From Burkholderiales bacterium (GTDB taxonomy: Bacteria; Pseudomonadota; Gammaproteobacteria; Burkholderiales; Casimicrobiaceae), in assembly GCA_031270015.1 (NCBI GenBank), contig JAISYH010000038.1:1-45882 (forward strand): DNA of 45,882 nucleotides, written 5' to 3'. Below the pieces are notes generated by a model. The model was not told where the DNA came from. It did no database searches and saw nothing but the letters and a program-made list of their open reading frames with translations. This document shows positions 45,118-45,882 of this stretch, piece by piece. Numbering within the stretch: the first letter of the stretch is position 1; each line of letters opens with the position of its first letter. A program made the position numbers and the translations under genes.

Positions 45118-45882
45118 CTATTTCTTTCCTTGTTCCTTCTCTTGTCGTTCCTTCTCTTGTCGTTCCTTCTCTTGGTATCTCTTCAACCGATCATCGTGAT
45201 AGCCCCATAGATTAAAATCGCTAAATTCATCATATTGCGTTATCGCTTTCTTCGCCTTCTCATTGTTGGCGCGAATATCCTCAACCGTCAGGTCAACTTT
45301 ACGATAAGGGGCTTCGCCTTTTCTATACCTCATTTTCCTGATATATAAACCAAACACCTCCCCTTTCCATGTCTGTACTTCATATTCAGTAAGAAGCTCT
45401 TTCCCGGTATTTGCTTTGATCTTGATATAAGTAATGCCCCTTATATCCCAGTCCGTCCAAGATGTCGTCGTCGTCCATGAGTTCTCATCGCACGAAATGC
45501 CAAGCCCTTTCTCGCGCATGTCGATATCCATATTGAACTCTTCTCCTTCCTCGTCAAACTCTTGAATATTGATCGTATTATTATCTTTCCGGGTGAAACG
45601 AATCCAATCCTTTATAAGTTTTCGCTTGCCAGTCAACGAATTCCAAGGTATCCCCACACTTCCTCCATGACTATGGGCATGCACATGTTTCTCTTTATAC
45701 TTTTTTTGATATATTTCCGGTTCTATCAAATAAATAGAACCTGCCACCGCCATCGCTTCATAAGTTCCGTCGATATCGAGGCATTTATCCAAAGAACCCA
45801 CGTAAGCGGGAACGCGATACGAAGGCACGACGCAACCGGTCAGAAAAACAAGCGCCGATAGTCCAAAGATCGATAAAAGCAT
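45118..45882 (-). CDS. Putative lipoprotein with charged repetitive tail (reaches window edge)
   Basis: The frame opens at an ATG formed by the last three bases of the window, so the true start may lie further right. As shown it is 254 aa. The signal ends FLTGC, a good lipobox. The mature domain has DKCLDIDGTYEAMA, a His-rich loop (HVHAHSHGG) and YIKIKANTGKELL; I recognise no family. The His loop could bind metal. The C-terminus is a Lys/Glu/Arg/Gln repeat made by a 15-bp tandem repeat. About 100 nt of unassigned sequence separates its stop from the palindromic element. Confidence 0.7.
   Translation of the reverse strand: MLLSIFGLSALVFLTGCVVPSYRVPAYVGSLDKCLDIDGTYEAMAVAGSIYLIEPEIYQKKYKEKHVHAHSHGGSVGIPWNSLTGKRKLIKDWIRFTRKDNNTINIQEFDEEGEEFNMDIDMREKGLGISCDENSWTTTTSWTDWDIRGITYIKIKANTGKELLTEYEVQTWKGEVFGLYIRKMRYRKGEAPYRKVDLTVEDIRANNEKAKKAITQYDEFSDFNLWGYHDDRLKRYQEKERQEKERQEKEQGKK
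45132..45174 (-). repeat. 15-bp tandem repeat, about 2.9 copies
   Basis: GTTCCTTCTCTTGTC repeats almost three times. On the coding strand it encodes RQEKE units at the lipoprotein C-terminus. In-frame copy-number change would lengthen or shorten the tail. Confidence 0.85.

Overview
The window looks like a chromosomal segment of a betaproteobacterium that can respire anaerobically. The evidence is protein-level resemblance judged by eye, with no search run: EF-P carries Arg at position 32, RF2 starts MEAEQLN and has a programmed frameshift, and prfB-lysS are adjacent. The lineage may be near Rhodocyclales or Nitrosomonadales, but I cannot fix the genus. Most housekeeping genes are rich in GCGC/CGCG-type words. 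The large secreted-protein operon at 0.6-15.8 kb is visibly AT-richer.

Layout. (1) 1-15,826, minus strand: a tightly packed six-gene run. In transcription order it encodes an exported cysteine-less rhodanese-like protein, a 1104-aa beta-helix/IPT/Ig-like protein, a 1925-aa SdrD_B/DUF11/Ig-repeat protein with a choice-of-anchor U domain and an IPTL-CTERM-like tail, a second exported cysteine-less rhodanese-like protein, a 1373-aa beta-helix/Ig-like protein with a Gly/Cys-rich tail, and the N-terminus of a Sec-exported RHS/YD-repeat protein that runs off the left edge. This is the least explained part of the window. (2) 15,827-16,568: a long intergenic region with a palindrome, a candidate promoter and a chain of hairpins. 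(3) 16,569-20,948, plus strand: efp, an RluF-like pseudouridine synthase, then a Spy/CpxP-like periplasmic protein followed by a CpxA/CpxR-like two-component pair. (4) 20,936-24,451, minus strand: an 1171-aa fusion of GltD-like and PyrK-like modules, reminiscent of NfnAB. (5) 24,776-33,047: an aspartate/fumarate respiration block. It holds dcuA, aspA, frdB, frdA and frdC (Wolinella-type dihaem quinol:fumarate reductase, with a perfect FNR box upstream), an aspartate racemase, and a divergent HypT-like LysR regulator. (6) 33,195-35,011: a NUP-family protein and a TPR protein. (7) 35,127-40,214: prfB, lysS, a Cu+-ATPase and a CopZ-like chaperone. (8) 40,477-44,674: fadD, a YciA-like thioesterase, fadL and a lipoprotein, which form a long-chain fatty acid uptake and activation set. 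(9) 44,675-45,882: a gene remnant, a nested palindromic repeat element and a lipoprotein gene that reaches the window edge.

How the genes work together. Aspartate enters through DcuA. D-aspartate could be racemised. AspA deaminates L-aspartate to fumarate, and FrdCAB reduces fumarate to succinate with quinol under FNR control. Succinate could leave by DcuA antiport. The six-gene secreted operon has no obvious secretion or sorting partner inside the window. I infer a cell-surface or released RHS system whose Ig/beta-helix giants act as scaffold or adhesin and whose rhodanese-fold proteins act as non-catalytic accessory factors.
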